Assembly: GCF_024713975.1 (NCBI RefSeq)
Contig: NC_091111.1
Span: 13,455,001 to 13,519,000, forward strand
Direction: 5' to 3'
Length of the DNA stretch: 64,000 bases
From: Paralichthys olivaceus
Taxonomy: Eukaryota; Chordata; Actinopteri; Pleuronectiformes; Paralichthyidae
Below are positions 39,474-51,301 of this stretch, one piece after another. The translations under genes were made by a program, and so were the position numbers. A model generated the notes under the pieces. It saw only the letters and a program-made list of their open reading frames with translations, was not told where the DNA came from and did no database searches. Every line of letters starts with the position of its first letter. The stretch's first letter is position 1.

Positions 39474-41109
39474 CTGTAATGATTCAGGTCAATAATTACA
39501 AACAGAACGCAACCACAATGCCAATCTATTTAACATCATTGAACTTCTTACACACAAACCATAAAAGACAAAAACATGTGACTTTCTCATGAAAAAGACG
39601 TCTGCATGTAAAGGGACGCTCTGCGAAATGTCTTACTCGAGCTCTGCAGAAAGACAAAAAGGGCAAATTCACGCAGAGGTCAATTCTGAATTGCCTGCAG
39701 CAGGAAGGTAATCAAGCGTGATGTGAACAAAATGCATCTGGTAATGTAGAAAAACAATGTTTGAGCTGACAGAGAGGAATCAGAGAACCAGTCTTAACAA
39801 CTGTGCTGAGCCGAAGACAATCTCCAAATAAAAAACCTGTTCGACCACGAGGCAGAGGAGAGCACACAAAAGTCGTCACAAACTGATTTCATGAACAAAA
39901 CACATTTGGAATGTGGTGACGCAGGAGATTAACAGTTTGAATATGTAGCAGTTGAGAAATGTGCAGAGACAATGCGATGTAATTATGTCAAGATGGACCA
40001 GTTTATTCCAAAATCAATCAAGTTTCAATCCCTGCAATATACTACACTGCATAAAAGTGTCATTGAAAGCAGACACTTGCTTCTCTACAATAATTTTTCG
40101 ATGTTGTATGGGTCTCAGATCTAGGACACATAAAACTTCCACGTTGCACTGTTCCACAACTGAATGTGCCGTACTGTGAATACCTCGCAGCGAAACAGGT
40201 GACAAGTTTGCAAGTTAAGCAAGGAGGGCTGCGAGTCAAACCCGACTGCCAGCAAATTGTTCATAATCCTAAAGGCTTGAGCACTAAAAAGCAAAATCAG
40301 CCACAGCTAGAGTGGAGAGACGAGAGTTTTGTGAGAAAGCTGTGGAATGAGGGTTGGGCGTCAAGCATGAAACTGCCACTTCACATATTTGAAGAAAGGG
40401 GCCTGAAAGTGTTGCACTGTGAGTTTCATCAACAACTTTGCAACACTGTCTTAAGTTGAACAGACCAATGCACAGTGAACAGGCTGATGCCCATAACGAC
40501 ATAAAAGCAATTCTTCCCATTATATTAACAAAAGGCTTAACGTTACCTTGAGTTTATCCACGAACTTTATTATAAATAAAAAGGAAGCACAAAATATGGA
40601 TGGAAAAATAGAGCATCAACACTGCATTGTTTATTATGTTAAATATAAATGTTCATATTGGGCCATATCTGCAAACAGAAACTGTGATACGTCTGAGAGA
40701 GGCACTATCATTGGCATGCCAATATATATCGTTTGGTTTTAAGTTCTGCAGCTACTCCTGCATGCACATGACCATGTTCATGCCTTTTGTTCTGAATTCA
40801 CTTTGACGTGTAATTCAGGCAGTTCATCCTAAATTATGGCCACTTGGGGAGGCTGTGATTTGTGATGTTGATGATTTTTATAATGTTATAATAAAAGGCT
40901 TTTAGAATATTTGTAATACATCCTGTAAGTACCAATACATTCAAGTCATCTAGAACTATATCTGATACTCTGGATTTAGAAGCAAGATACTTCACATTGC
41001 TGTCTAATGGAAGGAGGTAACCAGAGCTCAAGGTTTTTAAATACATGGCATCTATGTATATGTCTATGCATGTATGTGACAATGACTACAGACTGCAGCT
41101 CAACCACAG

Positions 41110-41146
<37 letters not shown>

Positions 41147-41815
41147 GATCCTTATAAATGACTTATGATAATCAGATATAAACACATTAGACCACTGACT
41201 GAAGGTTGTTACTTGCTGTGCTTTGTCTCATCTGTCGTCTTGTTACTTAATGTTATTTATTGTACCTGTCTGTAAACAGTGCTTGTGTGTGTTGACTATC
41301 ACGAGTCAGTGTATTTTAATTTCAGGTTGCCATTTTAAAAGCCTGTTGAGCTAACTCTGGATCATTTACAGTCATCTTGCTGCTGATCAATGAGCTGAGT
41401 CCCTGTCAGATAAAAACTAAAGAAATGAAAAGACACAAGCAGCGTCACGGAAACATTTCTGTCCTGATCCGTGTGAGCTCTCAGACATTAAACCAAACCA
41501 AACACACCTCAGATTTACGAGAGTGCTACTTTACTGCTGCCCGACACGGAGGAGCTCATGGATGAGCACAGCTGGCTGGAAGGCAAGAGGCCACGTCTAA
41601 TTCCTGGAACTAACACCGCAGACGCACCGTGTTGTGTCTACAAACAGCTGCTCCATTACAAACAGTGTTCAGAGTGGTGTCTAATACTGGTAACGACGCT
41701 TCCATTCTGACTGTTAGGAAATAATGAACCTGATAACAAGTGTGTGGCTAAGTGCTGGGTATGAAAGGGGCGTTCCCGTGCTTTTGAAAAACGCGTAAAG
41801 AGAGAATTGACTTAC
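39474..41815 (-). other. Probable 5' intron of the RG/proline-rich gene
   Basis: The splice acceptor lies immediately before the ATG at 39473. A good minus-strand donor GAA|GTAAGTCA lies at 41816/41815, next to a CpG-rich promoter-like block. Apart from an (AC)n microsatellite at 41109-41144 nothing else is recognised in this stretch. Confidence 0.4.
41109..41144. repeat. (AC)n microsatellite
   Basis: About 17 uninterrupted AC units. Confidence 0.95.
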
Positions 41816-42180
41816 TTCAATTGGTGTTGCACGCGAGGTAGATTGGATTTTTACGCAAATGTAATTGTCCTACTTGCTAATAAAAATAAAAATAAATAAG
41901 AAAAAAAAATGAAAAATAACAGATGTTGAAAAATGCCAACAGCTGGTGTCGCCCCTTCAGCTTTGAAATGGCGGCGTCGGGCGCAGACTAATCCCAGGTT
42001 GAGATTTCTCTGCGAGAAACTACATTATCTCCAAAGTCGCCTCCCACCGGGGGGAGGAATGCTGGTGCCTGATTGGCTGCGTGTCGCTGTCACTCAAGGC
42101 TGTGTTTGCTATTCTCGCAGTCTGATTGGAGGAACGTGTTTGACGTGTGTTCCAGCCTGAAGACGGTTCATAAACACGAA
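41816..42180 (-). promoter_or_regulatory. CpG-rich promoter-like region, probably of the RG/proline-rich gene
   Basis: Contains inverted CCAAT boxes (GATTGGCTG near 42071, GATTGGAGG near 42123) and GAAATGGCGGCG at about 41965, a YY1-like word. A non-coding first exon would end at 41816. Orientation is inferred from the acceptor at the ATG of the downstream minus-strand gene. Confidence 0.4.
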
Positions 42181-42722
42181 ACGCACATTTATTGTAGATG
42201 TTTCCGCAGAAAACACGTGGATTCATTTAAAAACACGAAACATTGGAAACGAGTATTATGTGTTTTAAGCGTGGGAATGAATATTTAATATTTTACAACA
42301 GCACAAATGATTTAATATCTCTCACATACACAACAACACCTCACATCACACAGCTACTTCACATCTAATGTATGTTTGAATAAATATGATGTTTCTCTAC
42401 ATTATAACACAAACATGAGATTATTTCATTTTTCTGTGTTTCATACCCATCAACATATACATCCCAGCTTTGTGTCCAAACACTGAATTCATAATTCCAA
42501 CAAAGGCAGTTTCATTTACAAAAATACTCGCCAAGTGCCCGATAAACAATATTTACATCACGTGAAGGGCAAAAACAAGACGATAAAACACATTCAATGA
42601 CATTTATGTTTTCATAAACATGTGGCACTGCTCATCAGAAATATAAAACTAGCTTCACCGATCCATCCAAATGTCCAGGAGAGGATAAACCTAGTGCGTA
42701 AAAGTGGTCCATGACGCGTCCG

Positions 42723-43154
42723 TTACGCGCGGCTGAGGATGTCTGAGAGCTTGTTGATGTACTCGATGGTGTATTTGAGGGTCTGTATCTTGGTGAGAGG
42801 CTGCCCTCTCTTGCTGTAGTCAGGCGGCAGGTAGTCACGGAGCTGGTGCAGAGCCTCCGCGAGACTCCTCATGCGCATCTTCTCCCTCTCGCTGGCCTTC
42901 ATGCGTCTTTTGGTGGACATCTTGGGTTTGCCCTGCCGCTGCGTCGCCGGAACCGCACCGAGTCCCCCGAAGCCGAAAGAGAAATCCTTGTTGTCCCGGT
43001 GATGCCCGCTGGAGTAGCACATCTCCGGCGAGGAACACATGGAGTCCATCGAGGACTCCGGAGAGGAGGACTGGAGCGAGTCCCCTTCCTCAAAAGTGCC
43101 CTCACAGCTCTTCCACTCGGACAGAATCTTAGCTGTAACCGCCTCCATGTCCAT
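42723..43154 (-). CDS. msgn1: Mesogenin 1, bHLH transcription factor
   Basis: Master regulator of presomitic mesoderm, nuclear, binds E-boxes as a dimer with E proteins. A single exon of 143 residues is seen. The bHLH spans about residues 83-138: basic region [16 protein letters not shown], helix 1 [12 protein letters not shown], loop [12 protein letters not shown], helix 2 [18 protein letters not shown]. The [17 protein letters not shown]-type loop/helix 2 is diagnostic of mesogenin rather than mesp. The N-terminal part is Ser/Glu-rich. The start was put at the first ATG (43154). The frame is open for about 30 further codons upstream to a TAA but holds no other ATG, and a second ATG lies two codons on. 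GEN1 and MSGN1 are also neighbours in human, which supports the call. Confidence 0.9.
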   Translation of the reverse strand: MDMEAVTAKILSEWKSCEGTFEEGDSLQSSSPESSMDSMCSSPEMCYSSGHHRDNKDFSFGFGGLGAVPATQRQGKPKMSTKRRMKASEREKMRMRSLAEALHQLRDYLPPDYSKRGQPLTKIQTLKYTIEYINKLSDILSRA

Positions 43155-43220
43155 GTTAGAAATATCCAACGCGTCTCTCTGGCATACAGGCGTCTGTGAA
43201 CTGGATTTTGCCAAAGCGTT

Positions 43221-43520
43221 CTTATACGGACGCAGATCTCCGGAGGTTTATGGGTTCACAGCTCAAGCAAAGGGGGAAAGAAAAGTTCAAAGAAGACCCC
43301 AAGTGACAAAATGCAACCTTCCCGAAGGACGTCTTTCGTTATCACTGGGGTGTGAATAAGGCTAAATAGACGGATAATGTGATAGAAAGAAAAATAATTA
43401 GATTCCTTTGGTGGGAAATTACTCTTTAAAGTCTGCACGGCGACAATTATCACTTTGATGTGATGTGTCTAATGAAGAAATGGGAGGCTGCACTTTCACC
43501 TGAGACCTTCACACGTCTCC
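43221..43520 (-). promoter_or_regulatory. msgn1: msgn1 promoter with TATA-like, LEF/TCF and T-box-like words
   Basis: GTATAAG on the minus strand at 43227-43221, 67 bp before the ATG, could serve as a TATA box. Upstream are CTTTGATG (43453-43460, LEF/TCF-like), GGGGTGTGAA (43347-43356, T-box-like) and TTCACACG (43508-43515, T-box-like, opposite sense). Mouse Msgn1 is known to be activated by Wnt/LEF1 and Tbx6. Sites are matched by eye only. Confidence 0.35.
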
Positions 43521-43529
43521 GACAAGTCA

Positions 43530-44715
43530 GGCCTGCGTGTGTCTTCAGTCTGGAGGTTTTATGTGCCAACACACATCAGCCAAAACGATTTGAAACCAAT
43601 TAAAAGCCTTTCAGAAACATTTTGTATAGAAGAAATGCAGAATATTAGAGCAACTGGAGGTCCAGTGTCAGAAATAGTTATTGCCCTGCATGTCTGTAGA
43701 ATATATGGTGTATTAATACAGAGACAAATAATTTCTAATTGTCCTTGAACTGAATCTTAAAAGTCTGTTTCCATTTAAATAAGCACACATTTGGCCACTT
43801 TCAATGTGAAATAATGTGACTTTTCCTCTGCACAAGAGTCTATCTGTAATGGAAACTTTATATTATGGATATGAATATATTTTTATAATATTTTGCACTT
43901 TAACTTGCAATTTTTCCTGCTTCTTTTTGACTGTCTGCTCCTGCAACAAGTGAATTTTCCCAATGTTAGATCAATAAAGTTACTTATCTTTTTTCCGATG
44001 CAGTTTTACCTGTTTTAGGTGTGTTAAAATCCTAAAATCTTCCTCAAGGTTGAACATGCAGGTTTATTTATCTGGACAAACTGTTAGATTTACATAAAAA
44101 TAAGATTCAAGAGCCGGTCCTGGGGCTGGGTTGTTATTTGGGCAGCTGTCACCAAGCTCCTGCCAGACCTTTCATGTCTGAAAAGGTGAGTAAGGCCTCA
44201 CTCACGATCAAGGGGAGCAACACTAGCGGGTTGTAAAACCAATGGCTCAGTGTCCTACGCGCTCGTCAAAAGAACAGTGGGAGAAAACAAGCACATGTGG
44301 TGTCATTATATGGTATTTAATACCTAAAACTGTGCTAATCTGCAAACATTTACCTGTTAGAGAAACAGGCAACATGGGGAGACTAACTTTGCTGCAACAA
44401 AACTTAAAGAATTTGTTTGTTTGAATATTTTCATGTTTTCTGCAGAGGCCATGTAACCAGTCAAGGTTTTCAATCTCAAAACATAATCCAACAAACATCT
44501 TATTACACTCCATTAACAATTAATGAAATAATGTCTATCATAAGTGCAGGAGTTAAACCACATTTAAATCCACTAGATCCTGATTTTTACCCTGATTTTC
44601 CAGATTCAAAATAAACATAAGTCTTCCCAAACATGCCTGATTTTTTAAATCAAGATCCATGAATCTCACTGAATAATTGTTGCAGCTCAACTGTAAAAAG
44701 CTAGTGAGTGGACCT
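43530..44715. other. Intergenic region between gen1 3' end and msgn1
   Basis: No gene is supported. AT-rich, with only short unrelated open frames on both strands. Confidence 0.5.
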
Positions 44716-44719
44716 TAAA

Positions 44720-44730
44720 TTTATTTTATT
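44720..44730 (-). terminator. gen1: gen1 poly(A) signal
   Basis: Two overlapping TTTATT words on plus (AATAAA on minus), about 95 bp after the gen1 stop codon. Confidence 0.55.
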
Positions 44731-44818
44731 ATTTTGATAAATTGTTTCCCAAATCATAAAAAAACCCACATTTAACATAACTTAAATGTCCTTGTCCCTT
44801 GTCCTGTACCCACGCTTC

Positions 44819-47800
44819 TCACTTCAGGAACTTCAGTCTCAGCCTCTCGGCCAGTGGCAGTGGACTGTCACTACAAACCACTGAATCGTCCAACACAGTG
44901 ACCGGTGAAGCCGGACTCAGAGGCAGCACATCCACAGTCACATCCTGACATTTGCTTTTCATTGATACAGGTGTTGTGTTTATATCGACACCTGTAGTGT
45001 GTCTCTGAGATTTTGGTCCTGGTAGCTGATGGCAATGAGCCGGTTTCACTGTTTGTTTGGTTGTGTTGGGTCCAGAAAGTGGTTTCAAAGAGATGCCTGT
45101 AATGCCACCATCTTTTCTCTTGTTTATGGGTTTCATCTGAGGTTTGCTCAGAGGTCCAATCTGGAGGTTCTCTGTGTCGCTGTCCTCGCTGGATGAGCAC
45201 ACGCTCAAACAAACACTCTTCTTGGTGGTCTGTGGCACGTCCCTGTCTTTGTCTCGTTGACCTGGGTCAGAGTGGAGCCTCTGTGGTGGGGCGGAGGAAG
45301 TTGAAAGGGCCGACCTGACAAATTTATATTTCTGGGGAGGCCTTTGGGAACGATTATGTTTGTCCTTCACCTTACGTTGATCTTGTGCTGCCAGATTGAA
45401 AGCACAAGTTTCTCTTTCTGCTTTCGTCTGTACACGCTGACTTCCATTACTGAGTGGTTCTTTGTTACTGACATCACATTCCTTTTCTGTCAATTTACCG
45501 TCACCACCAGCTTTACTGGAGTTTTGTCGGTTTGGTTTTGAGTTGGTGTTGTGAGGAGCAATGTGTTTGACAGAAGCCGACTCATGATTTAGTTTTTTTA
45601 AGACTGCATCGTCGTGTACCTGCTGGTTTAGAGCTTTGGCTGCATTCCTCATGAGCACCCTGTCCCTCAGTGGACACTCTGTGGAACACAGCTCTGGAGC
45701 AGATCTTGAATCTGCTGGTCTGACATCACTTGAGGTTTCCTGCTTGGTGTGTGCGACCTCTGTTTCCTCAACGGCCTCGTCCATGGATTTATGTATCCTG
45801 GGCTCAGTGGTGTGGTTTTTAACCACTTGTGGAGGTGGAGAGGATGTGAAGGACGGAGCCTCCCAGTCAATATCACTCAGGTGTAGAGCATCAATAACGG
45901 AAGAGACAGACGGTGAAGCGACAGCCTCTGATTCTGGATGAGACAGAGGAGTGTTGGGGCAGTCGCCCACTCTGATGTGGTCTTCTTTTGCTTTTCTATG
46001 CTGCATATGGTTCACCGGAGAGCACAAATCCACCACTTCCGTTTTTTCTGTGTTTGAAATGGTGGGAAGCAGCATTTGTGGTTGAGTGGAAGAACTCTGA
46101 AGGCTCATCTGAGCCAAGAGGTCTGTGATACCATCAGAGACGTCAGATGGCTTCTCTTTTTTACTCTTTGGTTTCTTTTCTGTGAAGGAAATTGAAATTG
46201 AAAGTCAAGACAAGACAAGATATAACTGTCAGTGTTTCTACCAGTTTCAACTTCAACCTAAACTTATTTAATAGCCAGTAATGCAATAGTTTAACATTAT
46301 ACACGTAATCTTTTGAATTGTACTATTGTCAATCTCAGTGGCCACTTCTACAAAACTACGTATTAGAGCGTGGAGCTCTACAGCAGTGACAACCAGGCGG
46401 AGCAGAGCACAACCTGCAGAAAGTGACAGCTAGGCCTGTGAGACAGACGCCTCTCGGCTGCATCAAAGCCTTTGCTGTGAACAAGCTGAGCTGCCAAACT
46501 CTATAAGTTCAGGTGTCAGAGCAGCTGTAATAGACAGCTTTGAAAAACAAGCCAACGCTCCACGTGGCTTTGATCAGAACACCCGTGTGGGAAGTCTGCT
46601 AGCCTGTTAACGTCTGCCATGTGATGGCACGTGAACAAATTATTTACATTTACTGTCAGATAAGGTCGACCTTCCAAGACTAAGATGCAAAGTACTCATA
46701 AAAACTAAAAATGTACCTTTATCTATTGACATGAATATTATAAAGTATCGTCTCACTTTTTGTCTTGTTTTCTTCAGCCAGAGCTTGTTCTCTCAGGTAG
46801 CTCTCCACCACCTCTGGGAAGGCCACATGAAAGAGAGATTCTTCCTCTACTGTCCTCACTTCTTGTTGATCCTCTGCAGGCCGATCCTCAGGAAACACGT
46901 AGTGCTCTGCAAAAAGAAAGAAAAAACTTCAAGGTCAGGTCACATTTGCTCACAGTCGATAGCTGCTCCTCTTTTTGTCTTTATTGCGGCGGAGAGAAAT
47001 TTAAGAAACACAGACTTTTGCTGTTACAGTAAAGCAAGTACAGAAAGATACAGGACTTAGTATAAACATAAACACTACGTCAAAACACAGTAGAAAACAA
47101 AGAAATGAATGCACAATTTGACAACTCGGAAATGTTGATGTGCAAATATATATTTTTGATACAGAAACATATAATATATTTTAAATGTTATCAAAACGTT
47201 TGCAACAACTAACTTCACAAATCATGCACATTCAGAAGATACATAATGGGTTAATAAGGTGATATACTGTTTGGGAATTTGGCAGTTAAACATACATATT
47301 TATGATAAATCAATCAATTTCCACCAAACAACCAAATATCTGTCTAAATCTAGACACAGGACAGTCAAGGATACTTTAACCAGGGGAGCAAAGTTTACTG
47401 TGAAGCAATTTTGGATAAAGGCACTTAAGAAAAACTATGCTTCCATTGCAAAAGCATGCATTAATAACCAGGGACGTGTGTGACATGAGTAATTATCAGA
47501 TATATGCCCATTATCCACCCTGTATTTGTTTTTTCCCATGATGTAAAGTAAGAGACGAGGGACCACGTTAGTTATTTGCTGATTGAGATTTTCTCAAGCC
47601 AATCACGTCAGACAGGCTTGTTAGTGAGGTGGACTTTGATACGACAGATTTCCCAGCCTGGGGAGGAAGCCACTTTAGCACCTAGTGGCTGTTGTGACTG
47701 ATCTGCCACCTCTGAGCCCTACCTCACAGCCAGGCACTAACAGACAACCCGGTGACAAACACCTCGCACCCCAGCCTCCGTTTAAACACAGCAGTCCTGT

Positions 47801-50800
47801 CACTCAAGTCAGAGGAAGTTTTGTCAGATGTAGTTCCTTCCTCTCATCCTTACGTTACGAGGGGAGGAAAACTGGTTAAACAAGAGTCAAACCTACCTGG
47901 TGTGCTCCAGATAACTTCGAAGCAAGCGATGGCATTCCTCACTCTTGGTTTCCATATTCTTTAAGAGAGAAAAGTATGTAATCAATCCTGTATTACAGTA
48001 CGTCACAAAATATTTACTTTTTGTGGTGAAGACTGAATTTGTCTGACTACCTGAGCGGCTTGATTTGTGAGGACATTCCTCTTCCATATTTCCTGTTCAT
48101 CAACTCTGTGTAGGTCATCAGGACTAAAACCTTTTCACTGGTGTAGTGCTTTGGCCATTCCATCTTGTCATAGGCAAATTTCTGGAAAACAAATTATTTT
48201 ACATGCAACTCATTAAAAGACATCTTAACAACTGACTGAACAAGTAATCAACAACAAACCAATTACCTGCATTGACAGTAGATTTGGCTGTCTCCTCTTG
48301 AAATTAAACACAGGCTTATCTTTGGAAATCAGAAACTCCTGAATGATCTGAAAAATGAAATAAACACATACATTAATAATTATATTATATATGAAACAAT
48401 AACTTATGAGCAAGAGCAGATGAAAACAGCTGTACCTCTGTGAAAGGGAACTGTTGACTTGCCAGTGTTTTCCTTAAAGAGAAACAAAGTAGTTTAATAG
48501 AATACTCATGATTATTGTCATCTTTGATTAGTTTATGAATTATTTTCTCAATAATTTGATTAAGCAAACAGTAAAAATGTATAAGAGATTGTCAGTGTTG
48601 ATGTCTTGAGATGTTTTGTGCCCAAATAAATGTTCAAACTCTAAATAATCAAGTATTGAACCAATGACTGTTTGTTAACTATGTAATTTCAGAGTCACAT
48701 ACTTCCTGATATTTGCCTCCAAAGAAAAAGCCTGACGGGTCAGCTCGTAGTGGTGCCAGTCACAGGGACACTGGTAATCAAAATCCTGAGGTTGGCAAAA
48801 ACGTTTACTGTCGCAAAGCACACAGCCGCCACGCTCGTGTGCCTTCGCTGAGCCTGAAAATGAAAGAAGACGAACCAGAATAAACATTTTCCAGGAGTAG
48901 CAAGACAAAGAAAGAGGAGAGAAAAACAAATACTTAACATACGACTACAACGTGGGTGTAATATCAGAGGTGTGTTCAGACATCTCTCACATACGTGTAC
49001 GTTTCACCGTGATAGGTTAAATAGCTTTACAATCAGCTAGTGTGAGAAGTTGGACACGAGCATATTGGGTAAAGCCTCTTATCAAGTTCAGACACAGGGC
49101 ACCACTCACCAGGATGTCGACATACGAGGCAGTGAGGAACTTTTTTCACAACTGCCTCAGACACACCGGTATTATCCTCCTTCCACTGGATGAATCTGAA
49201 AGAAGTGACAGGTTCAATGAAAAACCAAAACTCGTTATGTCCAAGAAACAGGAGAAGAAGTGATGAGTGGATGTTTGTCTCTTGCCTCTGCAGAAGTGTT
49301 TGTCCTTTCAGTGTCTGGATAAGTTTAAGAGCTTGCTCTTTGCCCACACCTGGTACGCCCTTTGAGGAAGCAAGAAAATAAGATATGTTAACATTGGTCC
49401 TTCGTGTCAGTGAATTGCAACCTTCAAAGGGTCGTCCATACCTTAGGAATATAATCACATCCGAGGAGGATGGCCAGACCAACGAGGTTCTCTCTGGACA
49501 GTTGTAACTCTGTTTGCATAAGAGAGGTCCGGTAACAGTCCACCTGAGGGTCCTGGAGGAAAACGTGAGTAAATACTGTGTACGGACACGGATAGTTTCA
49601 GAGATGGGTGAAAAATCAGGACCACTGTTATTAAAAACTCATCATCTGAACAAAAAAATCAAAAAAAATATACAGAGGAGAGTAAATCAACCACCTATTC
49701 ATAAATGTTGTTTTTAATCAGCTAATATTTGGTTTGGGTGTTCACTCAGTAAATAGTGTAATTAAATACCAATTACAAAATCTGAAATTCATTCATTAGT
49801 TGTCACTGTTCATGACTGAGATCAACTTTAACGAACATACTTTAGTGTTCATATTGAAGTTCCTGTAGACGGTCCGGGCTCCATACAGGAATGCATCTCC
49901 GTCGTTGGTGATGCAGCCATCCACCAGGCCCTGCGAGTCCAGGGAAGCACACATGGCCTCGGCCTCTCCAGCAGCTGTCACCCAGGGCACGCCCAGGTAG
50001 TCCAACATCGCCGCACACTGCAGAAGCAAGGATCAGACAAGAGAGAGAGTTACTAACAACATGACTTGATTATGACTTAAAGGGAAATGAGAATTCATGG
50101 GTAAACAGCGTTGCAATACAAATCCAATGGTGAGCACTTCTTCAATGGATGACACCACAGGAGCAGTGTGGAGGCATTTCATGTTTGTCTTCTGTTGTTT
50201 TTGACATCTGAAGAATTGATCACCATTTATTTCAATTTTATTGGATTTAGCTGCAACGCTGTTTACCATCGAGACTCCAGAAGTGTTTTTTGGACTCAAA
50301 CTGTTCACCCACCCCTCCACCAGCATAGTGGTGAGGAGATAATGAGTGGATTTTAATTGTTGGGTGAACTTTCCCTTTAACATTTGGAGGTTGCAGGAGA
50401 GAGAGGGAGCCACCGACCTCTCTGAGCACAGCATTGAAGCGCCCCCTGCTGGTGTTGGCTGCAGACTTGGGGGCAGAGGTCTTCTTCAATCCGCCGAATC
50501 TCGTGTCCGTCCTCTTGCTCATGGTTTCTGCTTTGAGCTTGGGGGCTTCTCCCTCCATGACGAAGACGAGCTTCACCCCCATCAGCGTGAGAGAGGACAC
50601 TCTGAAAAACAGGTTCCTGGAGGAGACACAAAGACAAGGCGGCGGATCAGACGTGGAGCTGGAACAGTGGAGATGAAGCTGCAGAGTGTGAAACATGGGG
50701 GGGTCACCTCAGATGGGGCTTGGTGACCCTCCCCATCATGGCCTGGACGTGCTGGGCCTCGCACACCCACAGGCTCAGATCCACAGCCAGCGTCTTTCCG

Positions 50801-50868
50801 CTCAAACTGTACAGAGGCACGGACTCGTGAACCGGCTCCACGATGGACCACAGGCCGTGAACCCCCAT
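44819..50868 (-). CDS. gen1: GEN1 Holliday junction 5' flap endonuclease
   Basis: XPG/Rad2-family nuclease that resolves Holliday junctions. Exons on the minus strand: 50868-50708, 50616-50418, 50017-49841, 49552-49442, 49359-49286, 49195-49110, 48853-48703, 48472-48436, 48347-48267, 48181-48051, 47958-47897, 46906-46757, 46179-44819 (2781 nt, 926 residues; human 908). The XPG-N domain starts MGVHGLWSIVEPV with the metal ligand D30 in TLAVDLSLW. The XPG-I domain has E138 and E140 in AAGEAEAMC and D159 and D161 in TNDGDAFLYG. The helix-two-turn-helix GVPGVGKEQALKLI, Cys motifs CLVCRHPG and CVLCDSKRFC, and a chromodomain (about IWKPRVRNAIACFEVIWS) follow. The disordered C-terminal tail ends SPLPLAERLRLKFLK, as in human. 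All catalytic residues are present. The intron after exon 5 is GC-AG. Confidence 0.96.
49196..49285 (-). other. gen1: GC-AG intron of gen1, 90 bp and free of stops
   Basis: Exon 5 ends CTGCAGAG and the intron begins GCAAGAG. It ends CACTTCTTTCAG. Removal gives LLQR|FIQWKED, matching the family (human LLQRFNRW). The intron is exactly 30 codons and open in the coding frame, so retention would insert 30 residues without truncation. Confidence 0.85.
50077..50380 (+). mobile_element. Foldback MITE-like element in gen1 intron 2
   Basis: Ends are perfect 11-bp inverted repeats TTAAAGGGAAA (50077-50087) and TTTCCCTTTAA (50370-50380). Inside, GGTAAACAGCGTTGCA near the left end is repeated inverted as TGCAACGCTGTTTACC on the right, along with ATCCAAT/ATTGGAT. 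The left arm lacks about 90 bp of the right arm. TTAA at both edges would fit a piggyBac-type target, but the superfamily is unproven. No coding capacity. Confidence 0.75.
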
Positions 50869-51301
50869 AACGACACCGGAACTCGTGTTTGTAAAGCGAT
50901 TCACCGGAGAGCCGAGTGTAAACAACCCGTCGACGCGACACAACAGAGAACAACGAGCCGGAGCTTTCAAACCGTGGCGCCGCTGGGCCGCGTCCCGCTT
51001 CGATGAGCTCAGCCGCCTTGTTCCTGTACCAACCGTAACACTGGCTCTGAGAGCTACACTAAAACAATAGCTATAAAACGGTGACTCAGTAAAACATGTA
51101 CAGAAGAAAACAGTGCTGATTAATTAAAAACGACGCACTCACTGGAAAACAAGGGGGGATAAAGGTGCTAGTTTAACTAAATGGAACGAGAGCGGATATT
51201 TGCAACCCCTACGTCATATTAAAGCGCCTCCTGAGGCTTGTTGCCATAGATACGAGGCTCCTGTCCACAGAGTTTTGCTCTTTGAGTGTTTTTCTCCAAA
51301 C
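50869..51301. promoter_or_regulatory. Bidirectional gen1 / ppil6 promoter
   Basis: 433 bp separate the two start codons, GC-rich on the gen1 side. Minus strand: GGCGCC, 4 nt, TTTGAA at 50981-50966, resembling a CDE/CHR cell-cycle tandem 98 bp before the gen1 ATG. Plus strand: GTTGCCATAGATAC at 51240-51253, resembling an RFX X-box 49 bp before the ppil6 ATG, and TACGTCAT at about 51210, CRE-like. Confidence 0.5.

Noticed and set aside
43155-43214. msgn1 beginning at a TTG codon (43214)
   Set aside because: Not preferred: vertebrate initiation at TTG is rare and an ATG lies 20 codons downstream. Kept as an open question in the findings.
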